A DNA stretch of 64,000 nucleotides from Ectothiorhodospiraceae bacterium (GCA_003552625.1 PUNM01000095.1:1-64000); one strand, 5' to 3'; shown: positions 32,106 to 41,758, numbered from the stretch's first letter. Notes: generated by a model from the letters alone, not told the origin. Numbers and translations: made by a program.

Positions 32106-32690
32106 GTGTTCGAGCATCGGATCCTGCGTACCGATGTCTCCGGGATGCCGCTTGAGTGGGTCGGTTTCGAGGAGGCGGTACGCTACTACTACCTGGGCCA
32201 GGTCGCCTACGCGTGCGGCAGCACGCTCTACCGGGTGCGGGGCGGTTTCAACTCAGCCACGGGGCGAAGGTCGTACATCGACCTCAACTCGATTATCGCC
32301 ACCGAAGGCTCCCGCCAGGCATCGATGAAAGGACGAGCGGGCTATACACCGCCCCTCAACAACCCCACCCTCTTCCGCCGCGACGCTCACCTTTGCCTCT
32401 ACTGCGGGAAACGCCTCCGCACCTCCGAGCTCTCCCGTGACCACGTCACGCCGGTCAGCCGCGGCGGCGCGGACATCTGGAACAACGTCGTCACGGCCTG
32501 CAAGCGGTGCAACAACCACAAAGGGGATCGTACGCCGGAGCATGCCGGCATGGAGCTGCTCGCGGTGCCCTTCACCCCCACCCACGCGGAATACGTCTAC
32601 CTGCAGGGCCGACGCATCCTCGCGGACCAGATGGAGTTCCTCAAACAGCACTTCCCGCGCCGCAGCCCGTTGCGGGTCCGGCACCCCTGA
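32106..32690 (+). CDS. HNH endonuclease
   Basis: The protein has 194 residues. The HNH core lies at about 94-140: CLYCGKRLRTSELSRDHVTP, then SRGGADIWNNVVTACKRCNNHKGDRTP, with two CxxC zinc pairs, the HV histidine and the central Asn. The N-terminal ILRTDVSGMPLEWVGFEEAV is shared with a widespread chromosomal group of HNH proteins. The GTG at 32106 is chosen because it is behind a G-rich site and a good promoter. It is not beside a methylase or phage gene, so a house-keeping or genome-maintenance role is more likely than restriction. Confidence 0.87.
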   Translation: MFEHRILRTDVSGMPLEWVGFEEAVRYYYLGQVAYACGSTLYRVRGGFNSATGRRSYIDLNSIIATEGSRQASMKGRAGYTPPLNNPTLFRRDAHLCLYCGKRLRTSELSRDHVTPVSRGGADIWNNVVTACKRCNNHKGDRTPEHAGMELLAVPFTPTHAEYVYLQGRRILADQMEFLKQHFPRRSPLRVRHP

Positions 32691-32714
32691 CCGGGACACC
32701 GGGCCAGCGGCTGC

Positions 32715-35159
32715 TCACTCCCGCTGTTCGCGAAGCCGACGCAACTCCTCGAACAAGATGTAATCCTGGAGCTGCTGGGCGGAGTGCACCGCGCCGAGGC
32801 GGCTTCCCTCGTCCTCGACCAAGGGCCCCCGGGGGTGACCGTCGCCTGCAGAGCGCTGCAGCCACTGCCAGGTCAACGGCCCCGGATAGATCAACGTCAC
32901 TTCGGTCCACGCCGCTTCCGCCTCGTCCAGGTCACCGTCGGTGTAGCGGGCGGTCAGGTCGGCATCCCCCGCGGCTTGGCCGCCGTCCGGATCCTCCAGC
33001 CCCAGGGTCAGCGGCAACGACACACGATGCCAGCGGCTACCGACGCCCTCGTGGACTGAGAAGGCGACGTCGTATGTGCGGCCGGGGCGCAGGTCGTGGC
33101 TTTCACGACTGTCCGGGGCCTCGAGGCTGCGGGTCAGGCGGATCCGCCAGGCGCCGTCGCTATAGCCCCCGGTAGAGCGAATCGCGCTCCGGTTTCCCTC
33201 CGGTTCGCGCAGCAGGCGCTGTGGCAGGGCATCGCCACTCTCCCAGTCGTGCTCGGGATCAAAAGGTTTGGCAGCAGCCTCGGTGAGGTAGTAGGGGTCG
33301 TCTTGCCCGTAATCCCCGCGCTCCAGCCCATCCAGGCTCAAGGCGCGAAAACCGGCCGCATCCGGATCGTACATATAAGCCGGTTGCTCGGCCTCTTCAT
33401 CCCAGTTCAGCGTGTCTGTCCCGCGGCCGGAAGCCGGGTGCCGCGCCTCCAGGATCGAGCCGCTGTCGGCGTGCCCCACCGGGTGGGACCGGTGCGCGCG
33501 CCACTCCCAGAGATCCAGAAAATCCCCGGCGTCGCGCAGGGCCTCCAGTTCATCGCGAGCGCGAACGTCGTCCCAAGCCGCGTTTTGCGTATCGCGACGG
33601 CTCTGCGGAAGGTACGGGTCCACATCCTCGCGGCCGAGACGTTCACCAAGGTGTGGATGGCTGACCACCTCCTCCGGGTCGGCAGCCGAAGGGAACCCAC
33701 GCACCCCCTCGTGCGCGATGAGAAAGCCGCCGTACTCCCTCAGCCCCAGTTCATTGGCGTCGATGAGCATGGCGATGCGATCCTCATAAAGTCCACGCGG
33801 GTCCGGCGGCGGACCGCCGGACCCGTAAAGTTCCCAGCGACCCTCCTGATGGCGCCGCCGCTCATCGTAGACCCAGTACTGGTGGTACCAGGACGGCTCG
33901 TCGGTCTTGAGTACATAACGAATCTGGATGGCGTCGTCGTTGTAAACGGCTCCGACCTGGAGTGTGCGCTGAAGCTCATCGCGCGGGGGGATATAGACCT
34001 GGCGGTCGCGATCCACCGCCAGCGGTTCGCCAGGCACTAACCGCCGATCCAGCAGATCCGAAGCGGCGCGCCAGATTCGATAGGTATCGAGCAGACCGGC
34101 ATCGAGCTCCACATGGGCAAGCCCTGAGCTCTCCCGCACTCTCGCGTCGGGAAGCGCAGATTCCAGGGCTCGGCTGTGACTGGCAGGGACGACCGGGTCG
34201 TTGCTGCCGTGGACCAGGAGCACCTGCGGCGGGAAGTTCCGCCAGCGCTGACTGGAGGGGTCGAGGCGATCCAACTTGTCGCGCATCGACTCCGGGAGCG
34301 CTCCGTAGCGCTCTTCAAAGGCCTCCGGTTCCTCGTTCTCCAGCAGCGCGACCACGCTCTGGCCAGCCTCGCTGAGCGACGCCCGTTCGGCGCTGATATC
34401 GGCCTCCGGGTCCTGGATGCGGCGGTCGGCAAGGCGCCGCAGCCAACGCCGATCCTCCTGCGCCTCCATGTGCTCGGCCAGCGTCCGCAGCAGTACCCAT
34501 CGCCCCTGCGCCAGCGGCGCCGGCTGATCCTGGGTTTCGGCCAGTGGATCGTAGCCAGTGGTCAGATACTGGAGCCATGCCTGCAGGTCGTAGTAGCCGC
34601 CGATCAGGGCCACACTATCGACCCGACGCTGCAGCTCCTCATCCCGCACGGCCAGTAGCACTGGACCGCTCATCAGGCTGAACGTCGCGACCTTCAGGGG
34701 CTTGCCGCGGCTCTCGGGCCGCTCCGCCATATGGCGCAGGGCGTCGGCAACGTCCTCACCGGCATCCGGATCCCAGCGGCTCTCCCGCAGCGACTCCACA
34801 TCCGGCACCAGAACCCGATAGCCGGTCCGGCTCAGGCTCTCGGCGAACGCCACCAGCCGCTCATCGTCCTTGCCGTCTTCGGTCAGGCCGTGGACGAGCA
34901 CGAGATTGCCGAGCGCCTCCCCTTCCGGCCGATAGAGATCCGCACGCCGCTCACCAGCGCCGAGATCGTAACGAACCGTCTCCGATTCCGGATCACCGCC
35001 CCGGCGTTGCAGGCGAGTTTCCGCATCGGGCTCGGCCTCCAGATCGCTGAGCAGGAGTGCGGCCTCGTACTCACGCTCGACGCTGGCACAGCCGGTCAAG
35101 CCAGCAGCCCCAAGCAGCAAGGCTCCAGCAATGGCAGGAAAGGGCTTAAGACGCATCAT
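32715..35159 (-). CDS. Lipoprotein fusing an alpha/beta hydrolase to an ethylbenzene-dehydrogenase-type haem-binding domain
   Basis: The protein has 814 residues. The lipobox LTGC places Cys24 as the lipidation site. Residues 60-375 look like an alpha/beta hydrolase: LVLVHGLTEDG (oxyanion loop), VATFSLMSG at the nucleophile position (Ser161, but a degenerate GxSxG), HGSNDPVVP (Asp322) and GLAHVEL (His349). Residues 400-725 match the EB_dh haem-binding domain: LYEDRIAMLIDA, WEWRAHRSHPVGHADSG, GNRSAIRSTGGYSDGAWRI, LTRSLEAPD and YDVAFSVHEG, ending in WHRVSLPLTLGL. No CxxCH is present, so any haem would be non-covalent. Start is one of two adjacent ATGs. A fusion of these parts is new to me. Confidence 0.75.
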   Translation of the reverse strand: MMRLKPFPAIAGALLLGAAGLTGCASVEREYEAALLLSDLEAEPDAETRLQRRGGDPESETVRYDLGAGERRADLYRPEGEALGNLVLVHGLTEDGKDDERLVAFAESLSRTGYRVLVPDVESLRESRWDPDAGEDVADALRHMAERPESRGKPLKVATFSLMSGPVLLAVRDEELQRRVDSVALIGGYYDLQAWLQYLTTGYDPLAETQDQPAPLAQGRWVLLRTLAEHMEAQEDRRWLRRLADRRIQDPEADISAERASLSEAGQSVVALLENEEPEAFEERYGALPESMRDKLDRLDPSSQRWRNFPPQVLLVHGSNDPVVPASHSRALESALPDARVRESSGLAHVELDAGLLDTYRIWRAASDLLDRRLVPGEPLAVDRDRQVYIPPRDELQRTLQVGAVYNDDAIQIRYVLKTDEPSWYHQYWVYDERRRHQEGRWELYGSGGPPPDPRGLYEDRIAMLIDANELGLREYGGFLIAHEGVRGFPSAADPEEVVSHPHLGERLGREDVDPYLPQSRRDTQNAAWDDVRARDELEALRDAGDFLDLWEWRAHRSHPVGHADSGSILEARHPASGRGTDTLNWDEEAEQPAYMYDPDAAGFRALSLDGLERGDYGQDDPYYLTEAAAKPFDPEHDWESGDALPQRLLREPEGNRSAIRSTGGYSDGAWRIRLTRSLEAPDSRESHDLRPGRTYDVAFSVHEGVGSRWHRVSLPLTLGLEDPDGGQAAGDADLTARYTDGDLDEAEAAWTEVTLIYPGPLTWQWLQRSAGDGHPRGPLVEDEGSRLGAVHSAQQLQDYILFEELRRLREQRE

Positions 35160-35269
35160 AATCGGGGGTCGACCTCGGCTGAACGCCCGGGGGCGCGGTT
35201 GAGTCAAGGCGCAATATTCTGCACGTTGTCCCCTGCGGATCCGACCCCCGGCGGCCAACGAGGTGCCCC

Positions 35270-36157
35270 ATGAAGCTACAGGAGCGTATCGAGGCAGCCA
35301 TCCAGGCCGCCACCGGCGAGGCCTTCGGGCCTGGCGAACGCCGGGGCGCTGGCGGTGGCTGCATCCACGACGCCTTTCTCCTCGGCGACGGCCGACGCCG
35401 TTATTTCGTAAAGATCAACGACGCTACGGCCGCCGCCATGTTCGAGACCGAAGCCGATGCGCTTACAGAACTGGCGCGGTGCGGGGCCCTGCGCGTGCCG
35501 CGTCCGATCACGCACGGCGAGCACCAGGGCCAGGCCTTTCTCGTCCTGGAGTACGTGGACCTCTCGGGCCGGGGTGACCGGAGCAGCTACCGCCGTCTGG
35601 GCGAGGGCCTGGCCCACCTGCACCAGGCGACGGCCAGCCAGCACGGCTGGCACCGCGACAATTTCATTGGCTCGACGCTGCAGCCCAACGGGTGGTGGTC
35701 GGACTGGGTCGATTTCTTTCGCGAGCAACGCCTGCGCCACCAGCTTCGCCTGGCCGTGGACAGCGGCGCCGGCTCCCGGCTAAGAGACCGGGGCGAGCGC
35801 CTTGCGGAACGGCTGGGCGGGCTCTTCGCCGGCTACACGCCGCTGCCGTCGCTGCTCCACGGCGATCTGTGGGGCGGCAATGCCGGTTTTTCTGCCGACG
35901 GCACGCCGGTGATCTACGACCCGGCGACCTACTATGGGGACCGGGAGACCGATCTCGCCATGAGCGAACTCTTCGGCGGCTTCCCGGAACCCTTCCACAC
36001 AGGCTACGACGAGGTCTGGCCCCGGGATTCCGGGTACCCGGTCCGCCGGGACCTCTACCAGCTCTACCACGTCCTCAACCACTTCAACCTGTTCGGGGGA
36101 ATGTACCGGAGCCAGGCTCAGCGACTGATCGACCGCCTGCTCGCCGAACTCAACTGA
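35270..36157 (+). CDS. Fructosamine-3-kinase family protein
   Basis: The family phosphorylates ketoamines formed by glycation so that they break down, repairing proteins or free amino acids. The protein has 295 residues. Kinase-like motifs are RRYFVKINDA (about 44), LVLEYVDL (about 93), the catalytic LLHGDLWGGNAGF (about 198) and the metal-binding IYDPATYYGDRETDLAM (about 216). The ATG at 35270 follows GAGGTGCCCC. It ends with an 8-bp convergent overlap with the squalene-synthase gene. Confidence 0.92.
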   Translation: MKLQERIEAAIQAATGEAFGPGERRGAGGGCIHDAFLLGDGRRRYFVKINDATAAAMFETEADALTELARCGALRVPRPITHGEHQGQAFLVLEYVDLSGRGDRSSYRRLGEGLAHLHQATASQHGWHRDNFIGSTLQPNGWWSDWVDFFREQRLRHQLRLAVDSGAGSRLRDRGERLAERLGGLFAGYTPLPSLLHGDLWGGNAGFSADGTPVIYDPATYYGDRETDLAMSELFGGFPEPFHTGYDEVWPRDSGYPVRRDLYQLYHVLNHFNLFGGMYRSQAQRLIDRLLAELN

Positions 36158-37223
36158 TCCCCTGGGAGCGCCCTGAGCGCACCAGCGGCCGCGGCAGACC
36201 GCGGCCACTCCAGGCCAATGCCACGCGCATCGCCCAGTCCCGCTCTGCACCATAGGCCGACAGGCCGGCAAGACGGCGCACCTGCCGACGGCTGATCTTG
36301 ACCTCGTCGCCGGAACAAAAGCCGGGTCTCCTGTGGATCTCGCGCAGGGTGGCGAGGGACATGGTCGCCGCCCAGGCGCAGAAGCGACGGATCCCCGGCT
36401 CGGTGGTCGGTATGCGCAGGATGTAGGAGCGCGCCGCCTCCATGTGCTCCACGCCGATGGTCACCATCTCGGCGATACCCCGGGCGAAGGCCGGATCACC
36501 GGCCCACTCCGCATCGGGATCGAGGGGGCAGCCGGCCTCGGTAAAGACATCCCGGGGCAACCAGCAGACCCCCCGCTGGCGATCCGCCCAGACATCCTTG
36601 ATCACGTTCGTCGCCTGCAGCCCCAGCCCGAAACGGCGTCCGAGATCCATCATCTCCGGATCGCCGGCCGACGGGAAGCCCTCCACCTCGAGCCCGAACA
36701 GGTCGGTAAGCATCTCGCCGACGACGCCAGCCACGTAGTAGCAGTAGGCCTCGAACTGCTCCCGGTCCCGCAACCCGGCCGGCGAGCGGCGGCGCTGGAA
36801 ATCCGCCATCCCTTCGCCCATCACCGAAACACAGCGGATCACCGGCTCACGGTGAGCCTCCGGCAGGCCGCCGGTGACATCGACCAGCCGCGGCAGCCCG
36901 ACAACCAGATCGCGTTCCGCGGGCGGGGTATCCCAGTCGAGAACCTTCTGAATCGCACTGGAGAGCTCCGACGGGTCCCGCCTGCCCTGCAAGGCCTCCT
37001 TGAGCCCGATCATCAGGTCGTGTTTGGCGTCCGGCTCGGCCCGGGAGTGATCCTCCACCGTATCGGCCACCCGGCAGAGGAGATAGGCGTTGGTCACCGT
37101 ATCCCGCAGCGCCACCGGAAGCTCGGGGATGGTCAACGCGAACGTGCGGGAGACCCCCGGCAGAGCGGCCTCCTGATAGGCCCGGTTCACCGCCCAGCGG
37201 TAGGCCCGGTGCCGCTCACTCAT
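36150..37223 (-). CDS. Squalene/phytoene synthase family protein, squalene-synthase type
   Basis: The family joins two C15 or C20 isoprenyl diphosphates head to head. The protein has 357 residues. The first Asp-rich motif is in LLCRVADTVEDH (about 53-64) and the second in NVIKDVWADRQRGVCWLP (about 207-224), with SRTFALTIPELP near the start. The wording resembles the longer eukaryote-type squalene synthases more than CrtB or HpnC/HpnD, so squalene is the likelier product. The ATG at 37223 overlaps the stop of the flavin reductase by 8 bp. The reductase could supply electrons for the NADPH-dependent second half-reaction, but that is speculative. Confidence 0.8.
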   Translation of the reverse strand: MSERHRAYRWAVNRAYQEAALPGVSRTFALTIPELPVALRDTVTNAYLLCRVADTVEDHSRAEPDAKHDLMIGLKEALQGRRDPSELSSAIQKVLDWDTPPAERDLVVGLPRLVDVTGGLPEAHREPVIRCVSVMGEGMADFQRRRSPAGLRDREQFEAYCYYVAGVVGEMLTDLFGLEVEGFPSAGDPEMMDLGRRFGLGLQATNVIKDVWADRQRGVCWLPRDVFTEAGCPLDPDAEWAGDPAFARGIAEMVTIGVEHMEAARSYILRIPTTEPGIRRFCAWAATMSLATLREIHRRPGFCSGDEVKISRRQVRRLAGLSAYGAERDWAMRVALAWSGRGLPRPLVRSGRSQGIS

Positions 37224-38217
37224 GGCTGAAGTGGAACGCATCGAAGAACAGCTCCTCCGCGTCCAGGCCGTGCTCCGTGAACGCGGCTGCCGCCGCGTCG
37301 GTCATCGGCGGCGGGCCACTCATGTAGACCTGATAGCCAGCGAGATCGGGATAGTCGGCGAGCACCGCCTCGTGGACCCAACCGGTCCGCCCGGCCCAGG
37401 CATCATCAGGCTGCGGTTCCGAGAGCACCGGCGTGTAGATGAGGTTAGCGTGCGCCTGCGCCAGGGCCTCCACGTGCTCGTGCATGTAGAGCCCGGCCCG
37501 GTCCCGGGCACCCCAGAAGAGATGGAGCGGCCGCTCGACGCCTTGGTGAAAGGCGTGATCGAGGATGGCCTTTAATGGCCCGAAGCCCGTTCCGCCCCCG
37601 ACCAGGATGGCCGGCCGCTCGCTACTGCGCAGGTAGAACTGGCCCAGCGGCCCCTCGATGCGCAGCGGAGTGCCCGGTTTCAGGCTGCTGAAGACATACT
37701 CGGTAAAGCGCCCGCCCGGGACATGGCGGATATGCAGCTCCAGGTAGTGATCATCTTCTGGCGCATTCGCGAGCGAGAACGAGCGCCGCCCACCATCACT
37801 GAGCAGAACATCGATATATTGCCCGGCACGGAAGGGAAGACGCTGCCCCTCCGGCAGGCTCAGGAAGACCTGGTAGACGTCTGGGGCCAGCTGCTCCATA
37901 TGCGCCACCCGTGCCGCCAGGGTCCGCGGCTGCGCTGTCGCCTCCGTCGGCGTGACATCGATGACCAGGTCGCTGAGCGGACGGGCCTGGCAGAGCAGGG
38001 TATAGCCCGCGGCCTGCTCCTCATCGCTGAGCCCTTTCGGCTGGCCCTCGGGGTAGCGCACGCTGCCACGCGTCACCGGCGCCATGCAGCTGCGGCAGAC
38101 ACCGTTGCGACACCCGTAGGCCAGCCCAATTCCTTCCCGCAAAGCGGCATCCAGGATCGACTCCCCCTCGGCGACGGATAGCTCGGTCTCATCGCGAAAG
38201 CGTACGCGGTGCGTCAT
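37216..38217 (-). CDS. 2Fe-2S ferredoxin/FAD/NAD(P)H oxidoreductase (CDP-6-deoxy-delta-3,4-glucoseen reductase-like)
   Basis: The protein has 333 residues. The N-terminal plant-type ferredoxin domain (1-92) has CRNGVCRSCMAPVTRG and a later LLCQA, giving the four cluster cysteines. It is followed by a ferredoxin-reductase FAD domain (about 100-195, RRSFSLANAPEDD) and an NAD(P) domain with AILVGGGTGFGPLKAIL and the C-terminal YMSGPPPM. In many gammaproteobacteria such a gene follows ubiD. The ATG at 38217 is chosen; the longer frame to 38448 is a read into ubiD. It is coupled to both neighbours: 22 bp after ubiD and overlapping the squalene-synthase-type gene. Confidence 0.9.
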   Translation of the reverse strand: MTHRVRFRDETELSVAEGESILDAALREGIGLAYGCRNGVCRSCMAPVTRGSVRYPEGQPKGLSDEEQAAGYTLLCQARPLSDLVIDVTPTEATAQPRTLAARVAHMEQLAPDVYQVFLSLPEGQRLPFRAGQYIDVLLSDGGRRSFSLANAPEDDHYLELHIRHVPGGRFTEYVFSSLKPGTPLRIEGPLGQFYLRSSERPAILVGGGTGFGPLKAILDHAFHQGVERPLHLFWGARDRAGLYMHEHVEALAQAHANLIYTPVLSEPQPDDAWAGRTGWVHEAVLADYPDLAGYQVYMSGPPPMTDAAAAAFTEHGLDAEELFFDAFHFSHE

Positions 38218-38239
38218 CGTTTCCCCTGTTGTTGGCGGC

Positions 38240-39715
38240 TCACTCGGGATCGTCCAGGCCCAGTTCAGCCCAGTAGGCATCGACCCGGGCACGGGTCTCT
38301 GCGTCCATCGTCGCCGGCCGACCCCACTCCCGGTCTGTTTCCCCGCGCCACTTATTGGTGGCATCCACGCCCATTTTCGAGCCGAGACCGGAGACCGGTG
38401 AAGCGAAATCGAGGTAGTCGATCGGGCTGTGATCGACAAAGGTGGCATCCCGGCGCGGGTCCGAGCGCGTGGTCAACGCCCAGATCACCGACTTCCAGTC
38501 CCGCGCATCCACGTCGTCATCGGTAACAATGATGAACTTCGTGTACATGAACTGACGAAGGAACGACCAGACGCCAAGCATGACGCGTTTGGCATGCCCG
38601 GCGTACTGCTTGCGGATGGTCACCACCGCCAGGCGGTAGGAACACCCCTCCGGCGGCAGGTAGAAGTCGACGATCTCCGGGAACTGCTTGCGCAGGATGG
38701 GCACAAAGACTTCATTGAGCGCTTCGCCCAGCACCGCGGGCTCATCCGGCGGGCGCCCCGTGTAAGTGGAGTGGTAGATCGGATCGCGGCGATGGGTAAT
38801 TCGCTCTACGGTGAGCACCGGGAACGTCTCCACTTCGTTGTAGTAGCCGGTATGGTCGGCGAAGGGGCCCTCTTCAGCTTGGTCGTCGGGGTGGATGTGT
38901 CCTTCCAGGACGATTTCCGCCGAAGCCGGCACTTGCAGATCCGAGCCGCGGCACGGGACCAGCTCCGTCCTGGAGCCCCGCAGCAACCCGGCGAAGGCGT
39001 ACTCGCTGACGTTATCCGGCACCGGGGTGACCGCGCCGAGGATGGTCGCCGGGTCCGCACCCAGCGCCACAGCGACCGGGAACGGCTCCCCCGGGTAAAG
39101 GCGCTGATGGTCAGCGAAGTCGAGTGCACCGCCGCGGTGGGCGAGCCAGCGCATGATCACGCGGTTGGAGCCGATCACCTGCTGTCGGTAGATCCCCAGG
39201 TTCTGGCGCTCCTTCTCCGGCCCGCGGGTGATCACCAGTGCCCAGGTAATCAGCGGTCCGGCATCGCCAGGCCAGCAGGTCTGGATGGGCCACTGGCGCA
39301 GGTCCACCTGGTCCCCCTCCAGCACCACCTCCTGGCAGGGCGCGCGGCGCACGGTCTTCGGCGCCATGTCCAGAACACGCCGGAAGATGGGCAGCTGGCT
39401 CCAGGCATCGCGCATGCCGCGCGGCGGCTCAGGCTGCCGGAGGAAGGCGAGCAGCTCACCGATCTCGCGCAATGCAGAGACGTTCTCCGCCCCCATGCCC
39501 AGGGCCACGCGGCGTGGCGTACCGAAGAGGTTGCCGAGCACCGGGGTGCGGTAGCCGCGCGGATTCTCGAAGAGCAGAGCCGGCCCGCCGGCGCGCAGGG
39601 TACGATCACAGACCTCGGTCATCTCCAGATGGGGATCCACCGGGTGCGTGATCCGTTTGAGTTCACCCTGCCCCTCCAGATGATGGATGAACTCGCGCAG
39701 GTCACGGTACTTCAT
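38240..39715 (-). CDS. ubiD: 4-hydroxy-3-polyprenylbenzoate decarboxylase
   Basis: It uses prenylated FMN, made by UbiX, for the decarboxylation in ubiquinone synthesis. The protein has 491 residues, the usual length. Recognisable blocks are [22 protein letters not shown] at the start (split here at residue 20), [16 protein letters not shown] around 214, [13 protein letters not shown] around 283 (the conserved Glu of the active site), and the C-terminal [18 protein letters not shown]. The ATG at 39715 is natural. It heads the operon with the Fe-S flavin reductase and the squalene-synthase-type gene. UbiX is not in the window. Confidence 0.97.
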   Translation of the reverse strand: MKYRDLREFIHHLEGQGELKRITHPVDPHLEMTEVCDRTLRAGGPALLFENPRGYRTPVLGNLFGTPRRVALGMGAENVSALREIGELLAFLRQPEPPRGMRDAWSQLPIFRRVLDMAPKTVRRAPCQEVVLEGDQVDLRQWPIQTCWPGDAGPLITWALVITRGPEKERQNLGIYRQQVIGSNRVIMRWLAHRGGALDFADHQRLYPGEPFPVAVALGADPATILGAVTPVPDNVSEYAFAGLLRGSRTELVPCRGSDLQVPASAEIVLEGHIHPDDQAEEGPFADHTGYYNEVETFPVLTVERITHRRDPIYHSTYTGRPPDEPAVLGEALNEVFVPILRKQFPEIVDFYLPPEGCSYRLAVVTIRKQYAGHAKRVMLGVWSFLRQFMYTKFIIVTDDDVDARDWKSVIWALTTRSDPRRDATFVDHSPIDYLDFASPVSGLGSKMGVDATNKWRGETDREWGRPATMDAETRARVDAYWAELGLDDPE

Positions 39716-39747
39716 GGATGTTCCTTCCCGTCAGCGTCCGGGCGGCT

Positions 39748-40515
39748 TCAGCCGTTAAACACGGCAACCGCCGGCGCGTGGTCGGACGGTCGCTCCCAGC
39801 GCCGCGGCTCGACATCCACGGTGCTGGCGGTGCACCGCCCGGCCAGGGCCTGGCTGGCCAGGATCAAGTCGATTCGCAGGCCGCGGTTGCGGCGAAAGCT
39901 GTTGACACGATAATCCCACCAGGAGAAGACGCCCTCGGGTTGCTCGAAAAGCCGGAACGTATCCACCAGACCCAGATCCAACAACCGGTGCAGCGCCGCA
40001 CGCTCGCGCTCGCTGAACAGCACTTTCCCGGCCCACTCCTGCGGGTCGTGCACATCCGCCGGCTCGGGGGCGATATTGAAATCCCCCACCACGACCAGCT
40101 CCCCATGTTGCTGCATCTCGTCGGCAATCCAGCGCTGCAGCGCCTCCAGCCAGCGCAGCTTGTAGGCGTACTTTTCCGAGTCAACCTCCTGGCCATTGGG
40201 CACATAGAGGTTGATCACGCGCACCCCACCCACCGTGCAGGCGAGAACACGGCGTTGAGTATCGGCAAACCCCGGGAGCTCGGTGACCAGGTCACGGGGC
40301 TCGCTGCGAGCGAGCACGGCCACGCCGTTGTAGGTCTTCTGTCCGGTGTAGCAGGCCGTATAGCCGCTCTCCTGCAGCGCCTTGAGCGGGAACTGCTCAT
40401 CCGGGACCTTGGTCTCCTGCAAAGCGATCACGTCAGGCTCGTGCTCCTCCACCCACGCCTTGACCTGCGGCAGCCGGACCTTCAGCGAATTGACATTCCA
40501 CGACGCGATCTTCAC
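39748..40515 (-). CDS. xthA: Exodeoxyribonuclease III
   Basis: An AP endonuclease and 3'-5' exonuclease for base excision repair. The protein has 255 residues with the full endonuclease/exonuclease/phosphatase fold: MKIASWNVNSLKVRLPQV, ALQETKVPDEQFP, VVGDFNIAPEPADVHDP, FRLFEQPEGVFSWWDYR, RIDLILASQALA, and the catalytic SDHAPAVA at the end. All catalytic residues (Glu in LQET, Asp-Asn in GDFN, His in SDH) are present. It is 32 bp upstream of the ubiD ATG on the same strand. Confidence 0.97.
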   Translation of the reverse strand: MKIASWNVNSLKVRLPQVKAWVEEHEPDVIALQETKVPDEQFPLKALQESGYTACYTGQKTYNGVAVLARSEPRDLVTELPGFADTQRRVLACTVGGVRVINLYVPNGQEVDSEKYAYKLRWLEALQRWIADEMQQHGELVVVGDFNIAPEPADVHDPQEWAGKVLFSERERAALHRLLDLGLVDTFRLFEQPEGVFSWWDYRVNSFRRNRGLRIDLILASQALAGRCTASTVDVEPRRWERPSDHAPAVAVFNG

Positions 40516-40702
40516 CGCGACCTCCTTGCTCGATCATCGCCGACAGCTTAACGACTCCGCCGCAACACCACGACCCCATTCACGACACGGGCTCTAACCC
40601 TTGCCGGGACACCGCCGCGCGCCGGAGACTGGACGCGCACACGCCGGAGCGCGAACCGCCTGCGCCGAAGCGGCGATTCCGACAACCAAAGAGGAGCTTC
40701 CC

Positions 40703-41743
40703 ATGGAGTATCGTGAACTGGGCAACAGCGGCCTGCGGGTGAGCGCGATCTGCCTGGGCACCATGACCTGGGGCGAGCAGAACGATGAATCGCAGGCGCA
40801 CGCCCAACTCGACCTGGCCAGCGAGCACGGGATCAACTTCATCGACGCCGCCGAGATGTACCCGGTTCCGCCACGCAGGGAGACCGCTGGGCTCACGGAG
40901 CAATACCTGGGGAATTGGCTGGCGCGCAGCGGCCAGCGCGACAACGTCGTCCTGGCGACGAAGATCGCCGGCCCCGGCCTCGACTCGATCAATGAAGGCC
41001 AGCGGGCCTACACCCAGAAACAGCTTCGCGAGGCGGTCGAAGGTTCCCTGCGCCGCCTGCGCACGGACGTGATCGACCTCTACCAACTCCACTGGCCCGA
41101 ACGGCCGGCAAATTACTTCGGCCGCCTGGACTATCCATGGCCAGAGCCTGAAGAGGACGAGCGCGACCGAATCCGCCGCACCCTGGAGGGGCTCCACGAC
41201 CTCGTCGAAGCGGGCCGAATCCGCCATGTGGGGCTGTCCAACGAGACCCCTTGGGGGGCCATGCGCTTCATCCACGAGGCCGAGCGGCTGGGGCTGCCGC
41301 GGATCGTCTCCATCCAGAACCCGTACAACCTGCTCAACCGCACCTACGAGGTCGGACTCGCCGAAGTCTCCCGGCACGAGGGCTGTGGACTCCTTGCCTA
41401 CTCACCCCTGGGCTTCGGGGTCCTCAGCGGCAAGTACCTGGACGGTCGGAAGCCGGAGGGAGCCCGGCTGACGCTCTTCGAGCGCTTCGCCCGCTACACC
41501 GGCGAGCGCGGCCAGCAGGCTACCCGAGCCTACGTCGAGCTGGCCCAGCGCCACGGCCTGGATCCGGCCCAGATGGCGATCGCTTTCGCGACCCAACGTC
41601 CGTTCACAACAAGCACCATCGTGGGGGCCACCACCACGGAGCAGCTGCGCACTAACATCGAGGCCGGGGCACAACCCCTCGGCGACGAGCTCTTGCAGGA
41701 GATCGACGCCATTCACCGCTCCAACCCGAACCCCTGCCCTTAG
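40703..41743 (+). CDS. Tas-like aldo/keto reductase
   Basis: The protein has 346 residues and fits the Tas/YajO-like NADP(H)-dependent aldo/keto reductases. Motifs include GLRVSAICLGTMTWGEQNDE, the catalytic Asp-Tyr region FIDAAEMYPVPP (about 47-58), VVLATKIAGPG with the Lys, IDLYQLHWPERP and GLSNETPWG. The ATG at 40703 has an AGAGGAG site; a longer frame to 40601 is not conserved. It lies alone after a 187-bp divergent gap and is followed closely by nfi. Substrate unknown. Confidence 0.92.
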   Translation: MEYRELGNSGLRVSAICLGTMTWGEQNDESQAHAQLDLASEHGINFIDAAEMYPVPPRRETAGLTEQYLGNWLARSGQRDNVVLATKIAGPGLDSINEGQRAYTQKQLREAVEGSLRRLRTDVIDLYQLHWPERPANYFGRLDYPWPEPEEDERDRIRRTLEGLHDLVEAGRIRHVGLSNETPWGAMRFIHEAERLGLPRIVSIQNPYNLLNRTYEVGLAEVSRHEGCGLLAYSPLGFGVLSGKYLDGRKPEGARLTLFERFARYTGERGQQATRAYVELAQRHGLDPAQMAIAFATQRPFTTSTIVGATTTEQLRTNIEAGAQPLGDELLQEIDAIHRSNPNPCP

Positions 41744-41758
41744 ACGCGGGCGGCGGCC

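Noticed and set aside
32106-32690. HNH endonuclease as part of a mobile element or restriction system
   Set aside because: No methylase, integrase, terminal repeats or phage genes lie beside it, and base composition matches the surroundings.
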